Source: Dehalococcoidia bacterium (lineage in GTDB: Bacteria; Chloroflexota; Dehalococcoidia; SM23-28-2). Taken from it: a stretch of DNA of 12,340 nt. The position numbers were made by a program, and so were the translations under genes. The stretch is taken from the NCBI GenBank assembly GCA_022866185.1, contig JALHUG010000049.1, forward strand, positions 1 to 12,340, in the 5' to 3' direction. Each line of letters opens with the position of its first letter. The first letter of the stretch is position 1. The notes under the pieces were generated by a model. It saw nothing but the letters and a program-made list of their open reading frames with translations, did not search any database and had not been told where the DNA came from. Of the stretch, positions 1-7,018 are shown piece after piece.

Positions 1-266
1 AGGCTGTTCTGGAGCAAGTAGGCGATCCCAGGGACGTCGAACGCGACCTCCGCAGCTTCAGGAGAACGGCCCGCGTCTTGTCCTCCAACCATCCTCGGCT
101 GATTGACCGCTATCCGAAGCAATGGGTTGCGCTCTATAGGGGACGGGTTAGGGCGTCTGGAAGCACGTTTGCCTCGGTGATGGCGCAGATCGACAAGAAA
201 GGGCTGCCGAGAGAACACGTCATCGTTCGCTTTATCGACAGCAACCAACGCACGATGATCCTCTAG
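1..266 (+). CDS. DUF5678-like small protein, 5' end outside window
   Basis: The reading frame is open from the first full codon (position 3) to TAG at 264-266, giving at least 87 residues, so the gene begins left of the window. The TTG at 78 is not the likely start: the residues before it (LEQVGDPRDVERDLRSF) read as ordinary coding sequence and continue smoothly into the conserved part. The core around YPKQWVALYRGRVRASG, followed by IDKKGLP, matches my recollection of small DUF5678-type proteins; that assignment is from memory and no biochemical function is known to me. Just downstream, 5 bases after the stop, begins the remnant of a retropepsin-like gene. I recall these two gene types occurring as a pair in Chloroflexota genomes, which supports both calls. 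No signal peptide or membrane segment is visible in the part present. Confidence 0.7.
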   Translation, partial: AVLEQVGDPRDVERDLRSFRRTARVLSSNHPRLIDRYPKQWVALYRGRVRASGSTFASVMAQIDKKGLPREHVIVRFIDSNQRTMIL

Positions 267-271
267 CCGCC

Positions 272-385
272 ATGCTCACAGGCCGTTTCGGCGACACCAG
301 CGGGCGACCCTACATCGAGGGTCGCCTGATCCTTTCCAGGCTCAGATCGAAGGGCCTACCAACGCCCTCGTGCGCATCGCCATGA
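272..385 (+). pseudogene. Truncated retropepsin-like aspartyl protease gene (5' remnant)
   Basis: An ATG at 272 opens a 37-codon frame closed by TGA at 383-385. The first ~25 residues (MLTGRFGDTSGRPYIEG, then RLIL and a few more) resemble the start of small retropepsin-like proteins. In those proteins the catalytic DTGAD-type motif comes roughly 15 residues later. Here that motif is absent: from about position 343 the sequence instead matches the 3' end of a transposase read in a different frame. The gene has therefore lost its catalytic part and is dead. It sits 5 bases behind the DUF5678-like gene, suggesting they were once co-transcribed. The family call rests on a short N-terminal match and is tentative. 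Confidence 0.5.
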
Positions 386-504
386 CCGCCCGGCATCTGC
401 TCGCTTAGCTGGACGAAATGGCGTTCCGGTTCAACAATCGACACAATCCGTTTCTATTCCGCGATACACTATTGCGGTTGCTGAATGCAAAGACATTGAG
501 ATAG
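343..504 (+). pseudogene. 3' remnant of IS1595 (ISXO2)-type transposase with in-frame stop
   Basis: Reading the frame with codons starting at 343 gives QIEGPTNALVRIAMTARHLLA, an in-frame TAG at 406-408, then LDEMAFRFNNRHNPFLFRDT and LLRLLN before a stop at 502-504. The pattern H-L-x-x-x-L-D-E-x-x-F-R-F-N-N-R followed by N-P-x-L-F-R-D-T is the C-terminal part of ISXO2-like transposases of the IS1595 family. Only this C-terminal stretch remains, it is interrupted by a nonsense codon, and it starts abruptly inside the retropepsin-like gene. I could not recognise the terminal inverted repeat that should lie just to the right. This is an old, inactive insertion or its deletion scar. Confidence 0.65.
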
Positions 505-511
505 CAGCATC

Positions 512-1237
512 TCATTGATTCTGTCGCTCCTGAATCCGCTGCCTAAATCCAGCAAGATCGCGATTAAATGACCCTTGGAGATCGACACCGACAAAGGTTG
601 AACTGGCTTGCTGATCGGCAGCCTCCACAACAACACGAACGCGATAACGATTTGACAGACGATCCTTGATGGTAGCCGGAATAGAGACATAGGCCCATAT
701 GTTTGATACAGCTCTTGAACGTGATCGCCCATCCACACTTATTCCGTGATAATAGGGATCGACCCTTGCGCCAAGCTGGTTGAGTAAGGTCGGCGGCTGT
801 GGTGGGCCAATTGCTTTCCACCCAAACGGCCACGCCTTTTCCTCTAGGGCTACATTGACGGCATCAATCACCGCTCGCTCATTTCCCCTATTCCGAAGTC
901 CGCCCTTGATGTCAATCTGAGCTAAATCCAAAGGTTGTTCCGGTCTGTCATGGTTGTAATTAGTGAACGCAATGGACGCTTCGCGAATTTCAAAGATGAC
1001 AGTCGAATTAGCCGTCTTGCTCCACAACTCGTGATAGGTGAGAAATCCAGCCCAGATGATGCCGCCAGCGAGGACAACAGGGAACCATTCAGAAGGCATG
1101 TCTATATCCCGACCAACATGAGGCCTCAGATAACGTTCATAGAAATCAAAGGGGTCAAGGAGTATGGCGGGAGCGCACCAGTACAACCTCCGCAATACTC
1201 CCCAGAAGAAGGTCGGGGCTGAAGCGCATAGTTCCAT
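512..1237 (-). CDS. Membrane-anchored protein of unknown function
   Basis: The 241-residue product is not one I recognise. Residues 1-45 contain an aromatic, Leu-rich stretch that could be a re-entrant or second membrane segment. Residues ~51-69 (WFPVVLAGGIIWAGFLTYH) form a clear transmembrane helix, and residues ~75-241 look soluble and rich in beta-type sequence, including a GGLRNRGNERAVIDAVNVAL stretch that could belong to an Ig-like fold (inference only). The gene is divergent from csoR. Its base composition is visibly AT-richer than the genes to the right, suggesting acquisition by transfer together with the IS relic beside it. I keep the ATG at 1237 because a TAGAAT box ends 6 bases before it. 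No Shine-Dalgarno sequence is obvious. An internal ATG (residue 47) is a possible alternative start, directly before the membrane helix. Confidence 0.6.
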   Translation of the reverse strand: MELCASAPTFFWGVLRRLYWCAPAILLDPFDFYERYLRPHVGRDIDMPSEWFPVVLAGGIIWAGFLTYHELWSKTANSTVIFEIREASIAFTNYNHDRPEQPLDLAQIDIKGGLRNRGNERAVIDAVNVALEEKAWPFGWKAIGPPQPPTLLNQLGARVDPYYHGISVDGRSRSRAVSNIWAYVSIPATIKDRLSNRYRVRVVVEAADQQASSTFVGVDLQGSFNRDLAGFRQRIQERQNQ

Positions 1238-1243
1238 ACCGCC

Positions 1244-1249
1244 ATTCTA
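1244..1249 (-). promoter_or_regulatory. Possible -10 box of the minus-strand gene (leaderless)
   Basis: On the minus strand TAGAAT (5 of 6 matches to TATAAT) ends 6 bases before the ATG at 1237. Transcription starting 6-7 bases downstream would begin at or next to the A of the start codon. This would fit a leaderless mRNA and explain the missing ribosome binding site. I see no convincing -35 box, so this is tentative. Confidence 0.35.
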
Positions 1250-1307
1250 ACACGCTGCCCTGCATCAGCTAGATAACCCTGGATTTGATATACTCATGGG
1301 GCATACC

Positions 1308-1326
1308 CCCTCCCCCTGGGGGTGGG
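1308..1326. promoter_or_regulatory. Probable CsoR operator
   Basis: CCCTCCCCCTGGGGGTGGG is an imperfect palindrome centred on T1317, with a C-tract running to G-tracts. Known CsoR operators are GC-rich palindromes of this general form. It lies just upstream of the -10 box at 1333 and covers the place where a -35 box would sit, so a bound repressor would block RNA polymerase. Placement directly upstream of csoR fits autoregulation with release by Cu(I). Confidence 0.65.
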
Positions 1327-1332
1327 TTGTGC

Positions 1333-1338
1333 TATAAT
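1333..1338 (+). promoter_or_regulatory. -10 box of the csoR-copA promoter
   Basis: A perfect TATAAT. At 17-base spacing the -35 position (1310-1315) falls inside the GC-rich operator and does not resemble TTGACA, so the promoter may be weak or regulated. Transcription would start near 1345, about 28 bases before the chosen csoR start and before its ribosome binding site at 1359-1365. A second, weaker candidate, TATACT, lies at 1289-1294, upstream of the operator. Confidence 0.6.
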
Positions 1339-1372
1339 GGAGGCAGCGGGGAACAAGCAGGAGGTGAGCGGC

Positions 1373-1639
1373 GTGAAGGATGAGGTGCGCGAGGACGTCC
1401 TCAAGCGTTTGAACTACATCGATGGCCACCTGGCCGGCGTGCGGCGGATGATCGAGGAGGGCAAGTACTGTCCAGATATCCTCAAGCAGAGCTTCGCCGT
1501 CCGCCGCGCCATCGAGAAGATGGAGGCCATCATCCTGGAGGGCCACCTGCACACCTGCGTCATCGACGGCGTGAAGAACGGGCGCGAGGAGCAGATGGTG
1601 CAGGAGATGCTGGAGCTTTACACCCTGGCCAATCGTTGA
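1373..1639 (+). CDS. csoR: Copper-sensing transcriptional repressor CsoR
   Basis: This 88-residue protein belongs to the CsoR (DUF156) family of all-helical metal-sensing repressors, which leave DNA when Cu(I) binds. The family's Cys-His-Cys ligand set is visible: Cys in GKYCPDILKQ, then His and Cys spaced four apart in GHLHTC. The helix-1 signature LKRLNYIDGHLAGVRRMIEE is also present. I start at GTG 1373 because AGGAGGT (1359-1365) lies 7 bases before it. The longer readings from GTG 1322 or ATG 1337 overlap the operator and the TATAAT box and add a non-conserved tail. Copper (rather than formaldehyde or persulfide) sensing is inferred from the ligand set and from copA 32 bases downstream. 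It probably represses its own operon. Confidence 0.92.
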   Translation: MKDEVREDVLKRLNYIDGHLAGVRRMIEEGKYCPDILKQSFAVRRAIEKMEAIILEGHLHTCVIDGVKNGREEQMVQEMLELYTLANR

Positions 1640-1671
1640 CCGGGGTTGGCGCAGAAGGGGGCGGATAGGAG

Positions 1672-3969
1672 ATGGCCGAGGCCCAGGCCGTAGACAAGCA
1701 ACGAGTGATCATTCCCGTCGAGGGCATGACCTGCGCCTCGTGCGTGCGGCGGGTGGAGAACGCGCTGGCGAAGGTCACAGGCGTCCTCTCGGCCAGCGTA
1801 AACCTGGCCAGCGAGCGGGCGACGGTGGCGTTCGTGCCCGGCCGGGTCGCCATCGCTGACCTGCGGCGGGCGGTGGAGGACGCCGGCTACCGCCTGCGCG
1901 AGCTGGCGGAGGATGAGCGCGACGCTGAGGCCGAGGCGCGGGAGAGGGAGCAGCGCACCCTCCGGGCCAAGCTGCTCTTCGCCGGCATTGTCGGCGCGCT
2001 CCTCATGCTGGGCGCCCAGCATCAGCACATCCCGCTCCTGACCGATGTCCGCGTCCGCTGGATCAACGTCGCATCCTTCCTGCTGGCCACGCCGGTGCAG
2101 TTCTGGGCCGGCTGGCAGTTCTACGTGGGCACCTGGAAGACAGCCAAACACCTTACCGCCGACATGAACACCCTCATCGCTGTGGGCACCAGCGCCGCCT
2201 ACGGCTACAGCATCGCCGCCACCTTCGCGCCTGGCCTGTTCGAGGCGGCGGCCATCGAGACCAGCGTCTACTTCGAGACCTCTGCAATCATCATCGCTCT
2301 TATCCTGCTGGGCCGCTGGCTGGAGGCCAGGGCGAAGGGCCGGACCTCGGCGGCCATCAAGCGCCTCATGGGCCTGCGGGCGAAGACGGCGCGGGTGGTG
2401 CGCGACGGCCAGGAGGTGGACATACCCATCGAGCAAGTGGCCCCCGGCGACGTCGTGGTCGTCCGGCCGGGCGAGAAGATCCCCGTCGATGGCATCGTCC
2501 TCGAAGGCCGCTCGGCGGTGGACGAATCGATGGTCACCGGCGAGAGCATCCCGCTGGAGAAGGGCCCCGGCGACGCGGTCATCGGTGCCACCATCAACAA
2601 GGTGGGCTCCTTCCGCTTCCGCGCCACCGAGGTCGGCCAGGGGACTGTTCTGGCCCAGATCATCCGCCTGGTGGAGGAGGCGCAGGGCTCCAAGGCGCCC
2701 ATCCAGCGCTTGGCCGACGTGGTGGCCTCCTACTTCGTGCCGGCGGTCATGGCGGTGGCGGCCCTCACCTTCGGTGTGTGGCTCATCGTTGGGCCATCGC
2801 CGCCGCTGACCTACGCTCTCCTGAATGCCGTGGCTGTGCTGATCATCGCCTGCCCCTGCGCTCTGGGCCTGGCCACCCCCACGGCCATCATGGTCGGCAC
2901 GGGCAAGGGGGCGGAGAGCGGTGTGCTCATACGCGGCGGCGAGGCCCTGGAGACGGCCCATCGAGTGCGGGTGGTGGTCATGGACAAGACGGGCACCATC
3001 ACTGAGGGCAGGCCGCGGGTGACCGATGTGCTGGCGGGCGACGGCCAGCCCGACGAGGTGCTGCGTCTGGCTGCCAGCGCCGAACGGGGCTCGGAGCACC
3101 CTCTGGGGGAGGCGATTGTGACGGCGGCTCGGGAGCGCGGCCTGGCCCTGGCTGAGGCGCAGGACTTTGTCGCCGTGCCCGGCCTGGGCGTCCAGGCCCG
3201 CGTGGGCGGACGTCAGGTTCTCCTGGGCAACCTCGGCCTGATGGAGCAGCGGGCCGCCAAGCTGAACGGCCTGGCGGCGACCGCTGAGGAGCTGCTGGCT
3301 GAGGGCAAGACAGCGATGTTCGTGGCCGCCGACGGCCAGGTGCTGGGCGTCATCGCCGTGGCCGATACCGTCAAAGAGGGCGCTCAGGAGGCCATCGCCA
3401 GCCTCAAGGCGATGGGCATCGAGGTGATCATGCTCAGCGGCGACCATCGCCGCACCGCCGAGGCCATTGCCCGCCAGGTGGGCGTCGGCCGCGTGCTGGC
3501 GGAGGTCCTGCCCGAGGACAAGGCCGCCCAGGTGCGCGCTCTACAGGGCGAGGGCAAGGTGGTGGCCATGGTGGGCGACGGCATCAACGATGCCCCCGCT
3601 CTCGCCCAGGCCGACGTAGGCATCGCCATCGGCAGTGGCACCGACGTGGCCATGGAGGCCTCGGACATCACCCTCATCCGTGGCGACCTGCGCGGCGTGG
3701 CCACGGCCATCGCCCTCAGCAAGAAGACCATACAGATCATCCGCCAGAACCTGTTCTGGGCTTTCTTCTACAACGTTGCCCTCATTCCCATTGCGGCAGG
3801 CATTCTGTATCCTTTGTTTTCGAGGACGGGCGTGCCGGGCGGCCTGCAGCCTTTCTTCGGCGACTTTGGCTTCCTGAACCCGATCCTGGCAGCGGCGGCC
3901 ATGGCCTTCAGCTCGCTATCGGTGATGACCAATTCTCTGCGCCTGCGCCGATTCAAGCCGGCAGCGTGA
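1672..3969 (+). CDS. copA: Cu(I)-exporting P1B-type ATPase CopA
   Basis: The 765-residue protein is a copper-translocating P-type ATPase that pumps Cu(I) out across the cytoplasmic membrane using ATP. A single N-terminal heavy-metal domain carries GMTCASC (Cys21, Cys24). Further landmarks are the actuator TGES (289-292), the transmembrane metal site CPC (394-396), the phosphorylation site DKTGT with Asp438, the nucleotide-domain His476-Pro477 (SEHP), and the hinge GDGIND (635-640). The membrane signatures Tyr700-Asn701 and Met744-x-x-Ser747-Ser748 are those of the P1B-1 Cu(I) subgroup, which argues against zinc or cadmium transport. Length is typical for a one-HMA CopA. The ATG at 1672 follows GGATAGGAG closely, with unusually short spacing. 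It lies directly after csoR and is presumably co-repressed by it. All catalytic motifs are intact. Confidence 0.96.
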   Translation: MAEAQAVDKQRVIIPVEGMTCASCVRRVENALAKVTGVLSASVNLASERATVAFVPGRVAIADLRRAVEDAGYRLRELAEDERDAEAEAREREQRTLRAKLLFAGIVGALLMLGAQHQHIPLLTDVRVRWINVASFLLATPVQFWAGWQFYVGTWKTAKHLTADMNTLIAVGTSAAYGYSIAATFAPGLFEAAAIETSVYFETSAIIIALILLGRWLEARAKGRTSAAIKRLMGLRAKTARVVRDGQEVDIPIEQVAPGDVVVVRPGEKIPVDGIVLEGRSAVDESMVTGESIPLEKGPGDAVIGATINKVGSFRFRATEVGQGTVLAQIIRLVEEAQGSKAPIQRLADVVASYFVPAVMAVAALTFGVWLIVGPSPPLTYALLNAVAVLIIACPCALGLATPTAIMVGTGKGAESGVLIRGGEALETAHRVRVVVMDKTGTITEGRPRVTDVLAGDGQPDEVLRLAASAERGSEHPLGEAIVTAARERGLALAEAQDFVAVPGLGVQARVGGRQVLLGNLGLMEQRAAKLNGLAATAEELLAEGKTAMFVAADGQVLGVIAVADTVKEGAQEAIASLKAMGIEVIMLSGDHRRTAEAIARQVGVGRVLAEVLPEDKAAQVRALQGEGKVVAMVGDGINDAPALAQADVGIAIGSGTDVAMEASDITLIRGDLRGVATAIALSKKTIQIIRQNLFWAFFYNVALIPIAAGILYPLFSRTGVPGGLQPFFGDFGFLNPILAAAAMAFSSLSVMTNSLRLRRFKPAA

Positions 3970-3992
3970 GGTTGCCTGGCGAGGAGGCTACG

Positions 3993-4616
3993 GTGGGAAC
4001 AAGCCAGGGGCAGCATCGGAAGCCGACCAAGGTGAAGCAGCATCGCCGCGACCTACAGGACGTCATCTTAGAGCTAGTGCCTAAGAGCTGGAGGCGCCTC
4101 CTCTGGTCGAAAGTAGAGGGCGGTCGCGTCTTGGAGGTAGGCGTGGGAACAGGCATGAACATGGCCTACTATCCGCCCGCGGCCGCAGTGGTGGCGGTAG
4201 ACTTCAGCCCCAGCCTTCTGACCGGGGCTGCAAACCGGGCTCGCAAGAACGGAAAGGCGGTAGAGTTCGGCATTATGGATGCCCAGCGACTGGGCTTCGC
4301 CGATGACGCCTTCGATTGCGCTGCCACCTCCTTTGTCTTTTGCTCGGTGCCCGACCCGATCGCTGGCCTGACGGAGGTGCGGCGAGTGCTCAAACCGGGC
4401 GGGCGCGTTATCCTTCTGGAGCACGTTCGAAGCGACTGGCGTCCCCTCGGCTGGCTCATGGATATCTTGAACCCGCCCTGGTTGCGCCTGTCGGGGGACA
4501 ACATCAACCGCGACACCCTAGCCAACGTCGAAAGGGCGGGCTTTCAGGTGCTCACGGTGCAACGTTTCATGGCTGGCTTGGTGAAGCTCATCGAGGCACG
4601 CAAGGAGGGCCAGTGA
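3993..4616 (+). CDS. Class I SAM-dependent methyltransferase
   Basis: This 207-residue protein has the Rossmann-type methyltransferase core. Motif I is LEVGVGTGMN (47-56), the acidic residue after strand 2 is Asp70 (VVAVDFSPSLL), and later strands include FDCAATSFVFCSV and LKPGGRVILLEHV. The overall pattern resembles the UbiE/phospholipid-methyltransferase-like group, but the substrate cannot be told from sequence. I prefer GTG 3993, which has AGGAGG at 3982-3987, over GTG 3966, which overlaps the copA stop and has no obvious ribosome site; both are in frame. It sits between copA and murT and shares its stop with the murT start (GTGA at 4613-4616), so it is probably translated in the same operon. 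A role in copper handling or lipid modification is possible but not shown. Confidence 0.85.
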   Translation: MGTSQGQHRKPTKVKQHRRDLQDVILELVPKSWRRLLWSKVEGGRVLEVGVGTGMNMAYYPPAAAVVAVDFSPSLLTGAANRARKNGKAVEFGIMDAQRLGFADDAFDCAATSFVFCSVPDPIAGLTEVRRVLKPGGRVILLEHVRSDWRPLGWLMDILNPPWLRLSGDNINRDTLANVERAGFQVLTVQRFMAGLVKLIEARKEGQ

Positions 4617-6022
4617 GCGCGGTCTCGGGCCCGCGCACGGCAGTGGCAGTGACGGCGGCCAAGGCGGCGGCGGTCCTCAGCCGTCGCCTTGGGTTCGGTG
4701 GTGGCACCGCCCTCCCCGGCCTGGTGGCCGACGCCGTCGCCCCGGGCCTGGCGGCTCGCTTGGCGGCCCGGCTGGGCCATGGCTGCGTCCTCATCACCGG
4801 CACCAACGGCAAGACGACCACCGCTCGCCTGGTCAGGAACATCGCTCAGGCGGCCGGCTACCGGCCCGTCCACAACCACAGCGGCTCCAACCTCATGCGG
4901 GGCATCACCGCCTGCCTCATCGAGGCGACGGACGCCCGCGGCCAGCTCCGCCAGCCCGAACGACGCCTGGGCATCTTCGAGGTGGACGAGGCGACGCTGC
5001 CGGAGGCAGCCGCCGCTCTCTCTCCCCGCGTGGTCGCCTTCACCAACCTCTTCCGCGATCAGCTCGACCGCTACGGCGAGGTGGACAGCGTGGCTGCCGT
5101 CTGGCGGCGAGCGCTGGCTGCTCTCCCGCCAGCCACCACCGTCGTTCTCAACGCGGACGACCCCGGCGTGGCCAGCCTGGCCGATGCCTGCCGCGGGCCC
5201 GTCTTGTTCTACGCCGTGAGTGACACCGCCTGCGCCGTGGAGGAGATCGAGCACGCCGCCGACGCTCGCTGGTGCCCCGCCTGCGGCTGCGAGTACACCT
5301 ACAGCGCCGTGTTCTACGGGCACGTCGGCCATTGGTCCTGCCCCGGCTGTGGCCGGGCACGGCCAGCCGCCGACATCGAGGCCACCAGGGTCGGGCAGCG
5401 GCCCGACGCTCCCCTGCGTCTATCCCTATCCACCCCCTCGGGGCAGCTCGACCTGTCGTTGCCCCTCATGGGCCTCTACAATGCCTACAACGCCCTGGCG
5501 GCAGTGAGCGTTGCCGTGGCTCTGGCCGTGCCGGCGGAGGCTATACAGACGGGCGCCGCCTCCTTCACCGCTGCCTTTGGCCGCCAGGAGAGGATGGTCG
5601 TCCGCGGGCGCGAGGTGCACACCATCCTGGCCAAGAACCCCGCCGGCCTGAATCAGGTGCTGCGGGCGATCAGCGCCGAGGAGGGGCCGAAGAACCTACT
5701 GTTCCTGCTCAATGATGACATCGCCGACGGGCGGGACGTCTCCTGGATCTGGGACGTGGACTTCGAGATGCTGGCCGGCCAGGCCGCTCTTCTGCTGGCT
5801 TCCGGCCGGCGGGCGGCGGACATGGCCCTCCGCCTGAAATACGCCGACATCGACGCTTATCCCGGCATCGAACCGGATACGGAGGCAGCCCTGGAGATGG
5901 CCCTGGCGCTCACGCCGGAGGGCGAGCGGCTGTACGTCAGTCCCACCTACACCGCCATGCTCCAGGTGCGCAAGCTCCTTGCCCGCTGGGGCCAGCGTCC
6001 GCCTTTCTGGGAGGAGGCCTGA
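4613..6022 (+). CDS. murT: Lipid II isoglutaminyl synthase, Mur-ligase subunit MurT
   Basis: MurT is the ATP-binding subunit that, with GatD, amidates the alpha-carboxyl of D-Glu in lipid II to D-isoglutamine at the inner face of the membrane. The 469-residue protein shows the Mur-ligase P-loop GTNGKTTT (63-70), FEVDEATLP, and the NAYNALAA segment. An inserted zinc ribbon with two CxxC pairs (Cys221/Cys224 and Cys243/Cys246) is a MurT hallmark, and the C-terminal DUF1727 domain contains DVSWIWDVDFE. The Asp of WIWD (381) is the likely partner of the GatD Cys-His pair, by analogy with the Staphylococcus aureus enzyme. The frame is open further upstream to 4316, but the start is GTG 4613: AAGGAGG precedes it at 4602-4608 and it overlaps the methyltransferase stop. 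Confidence 0.93.
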   Translation: MSAVSGPRTAVAVTAAKAAAVLSRRLGFGGGTALPGLVADAVAPGLAARLAARLGHGCVLITGTNGKTTTARLVRNIAQAAGYRPVHNHSGSNLMRGITACLIEATDARGQLRQPERRLGIFEVDEATLPEAAAALSPRVVAFTNLFRDQLDRYGEVDSVAAVWRRALAALPPATTVVLNADDPGVASLADACRGPVLFYAVSDTACAVEEIEHAADARWCPACGCEYTYSAVFYGHVGHWSCPGCGRARPAADIEATRVGQRPDAPLRLSLSTPSGQLDLSLPLMGLYNAYNALAAVSVAVALAVPAEAIQTGAASFTAAFGRQERMVVRGREVHTILAKNPAGLNQVLRAISAEEGPKNLLFLLNDDIADGRDVSWIWDVDFEMLAGQAALLLASGRRAADMALRLKYADIDAYPGIEPDTEAALEMALALTPEGERLYVSPTYTAMLQVRKLLARWGQRPPFWEEA

Positions 6023-6026
6023 GGCT

Positions 6027-6785
6027 GTGGAAACCGCTCTTCGCCTGGCCCACCTCTACCCCAAGCTGATGAACCTCTACGGCGACCGCGGCAACATCCT
6101 CTGCCTGCGCCGCCGCTGCCAGCAGCGGGGCATCACCCTGGTGGTGGACGAGCTGGAGCTGGGCGACAGCCTGGAGCCTGCCGCCTACGACCTGATCTTC
6201 ATAGGAGGCGCGCAGGACCGCGAGCAGCGGCGGGTGGCGGCGGACCTGCTGGAGACCAAGGCCGAGGCCCTGCACCAGGCGGTGGCGGAGGGCGTGGTGC
6301 TCCTGGCGGTGTGCGGCGGCTATCAGCTCTTGGGGCGCTACTATCGCCCTGCCGCCGGCGAGGAACTGGCGGGCGTGGGCATCTTCGATGCCTGGACGGT
6401 GCATCCCGGCCCGACGGCCAGGCGGTTCATTGGCAACGTGGTCGTGCGCTGGCAGGGCGGCACGCTGGTCGGCTTCGAGAACCACGGTGGCCGCACCTAC
6501 CTGGGGCCGAGCGCTCGGCCATTGGCGAGGGTCATCGCTGGCTTCGGCAACAACGGTCGCGATGGCAGCGAGGGCGCGGTGCGGGGGGAGAACGCCTTCG
6601 GTACGTACCTGCACGGCTCGCTCTTGCCAAAGAACCCCCGTTTGGCCGATCATCTCATCGTCCAGGCTCTCAGGCGCAGGTACGGCGAGGTCGAGTTGGC
6701 GGCCCTGGACGATGCCCTGGAGGAGCGGGCCCATGCTGAGGCGGTTCGCCTGGCAACGAAGAAGGCGATCTTCCGGAAGAGGTGA
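6027..6785 (+). CDS. gatD: Lipid II isoglutaminyl synthase, glutamine amidotransferase subunit GatD
   Basis: GatD is the CobB/CobQ-type class I glutaminase that makes ammonia for MurT. The 252-residue product starts with ALRLAHLYPKLMNLYGDRGN, typical of the family. It has the nucleophile in LLAVCGGYQLLG (Cys96) and the catalytic His in YLHGSLLPKNP (His196), plus FENHGGRTYL before it. The start is GTG 6027, with GGAGGAGG at 6010-6017. An upstream in-frame ATG at 5979 would add 16 residues coded inside murT that do not look conserved. The gap after murT is 4 bases, as expected for subunits of one complex. Both catalytic residues are intact. Confidence 0.93.
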   Translation: METALRLAHLYPKLMNLYGDRGNILCLRRRCQQRGITLVVDELELGDSLEPAAYDLIFIGGAQDREQRRVAADLLETKAEALHQAVAEGVVLLAVCGGYQLLGRYYRPAAGEELAGVGIFDAWTVHPGPTARRFIGNVVVRWQGGTLVGFENHGGRTYLGPSARPLARVIAGFGNNGRDGSEGAVRGENAFGTYLHGSLLPKNPRLADHLIVQALRRRYGEVELAALDDALEERAHAEAVRLATKKAIFRKR

Positions 6786-6789
6786 GATT

Positions 6790-6999
6790 GTGGAGGAAGT
6801 GACTCTGACCGCGCCCGATATCTCCTGCGACCACTGTATTGCCACCATCCGCAAGGCTCTGTCTAAGCTGGCGGGGGTGGAGTTTCTGGGCGGCAACCCA
6901 CAGACTAAACAGGTGACAATTCGGTATGATCCCTTGCTGGTGACGCTCGCGGCGATCGAGAAGGCCATGGAGGAGGAAGGCTATCCGCTCGCTGGGTAA
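6790..6999 (+). CDS. Heavy-metal-associated (HMA) domain protein, copper chaperone-like
   Basis: The 69-residue protein is a single HMA domain. It has the metal-binding loop DISCDHC (Cys13, Cys16) after a first strand TLTAPD, a helix (IATIRKALSKLAGV), QVTIRYDP, and a last helix ending EKAMEEEGYPLAG. Such proteins (CopZ-like) bind Cu(I) in the cytosol and pass it to CopA or to CsoR. The usual CopZ loop is MxCxxC; here Ile-Ser precedes the first Cys and an Asp-His pair lies between the Cys residues, a variant that may tune metal affinity. The GTG at 6790 has AGAGGTGA just upstream and lies 4 bases after gatD. It is separated from copA by murT-gatD but is in the same gene run, which supports a copper role. 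The gene is short and easily missed. Confidence 0.85.
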   Translation: MEEVTLTAPDISCDHCIATIRKALSKLAGVEFLGGNPQTKQVTIRYDPLLVTLAAIEKAMEEEGYPLAG

Positions 7000-7018
7000 C
7001 CTGGCTGGCCTGGCTCTA

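Noticed and set aside
1618..3447. A 609-codon open frame on the minus strand opposite copA
   Set aside because: The plus strand encodes a complete CopA with every catalytic motif. The minus frame is His/Gly/Asp-rich low-complexity translation, typical of an antisense shadow in GC-rich DNA.
4316..4612. Upstream extension of the murT frame by 99 codons
   Set aside because: It lies inside the methyltransferase gene in another frame, has no conserved content, and a proper ribosome site and GTG exist at 4602-4615.
4544..5332. A 262-codon minus-strand frame opposite murT
   Set aside because: Antisense to the Mur-ligase core and zinc ribbon; Gly/Ala/Val/His-rich with no domain.
5937..6968. A 343-codon minus-strand frame opposite gatD and the HMA gene
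   Set aside because: Both plus-strand genes carry intact family motifs; the minus frame has no recognisable domain.
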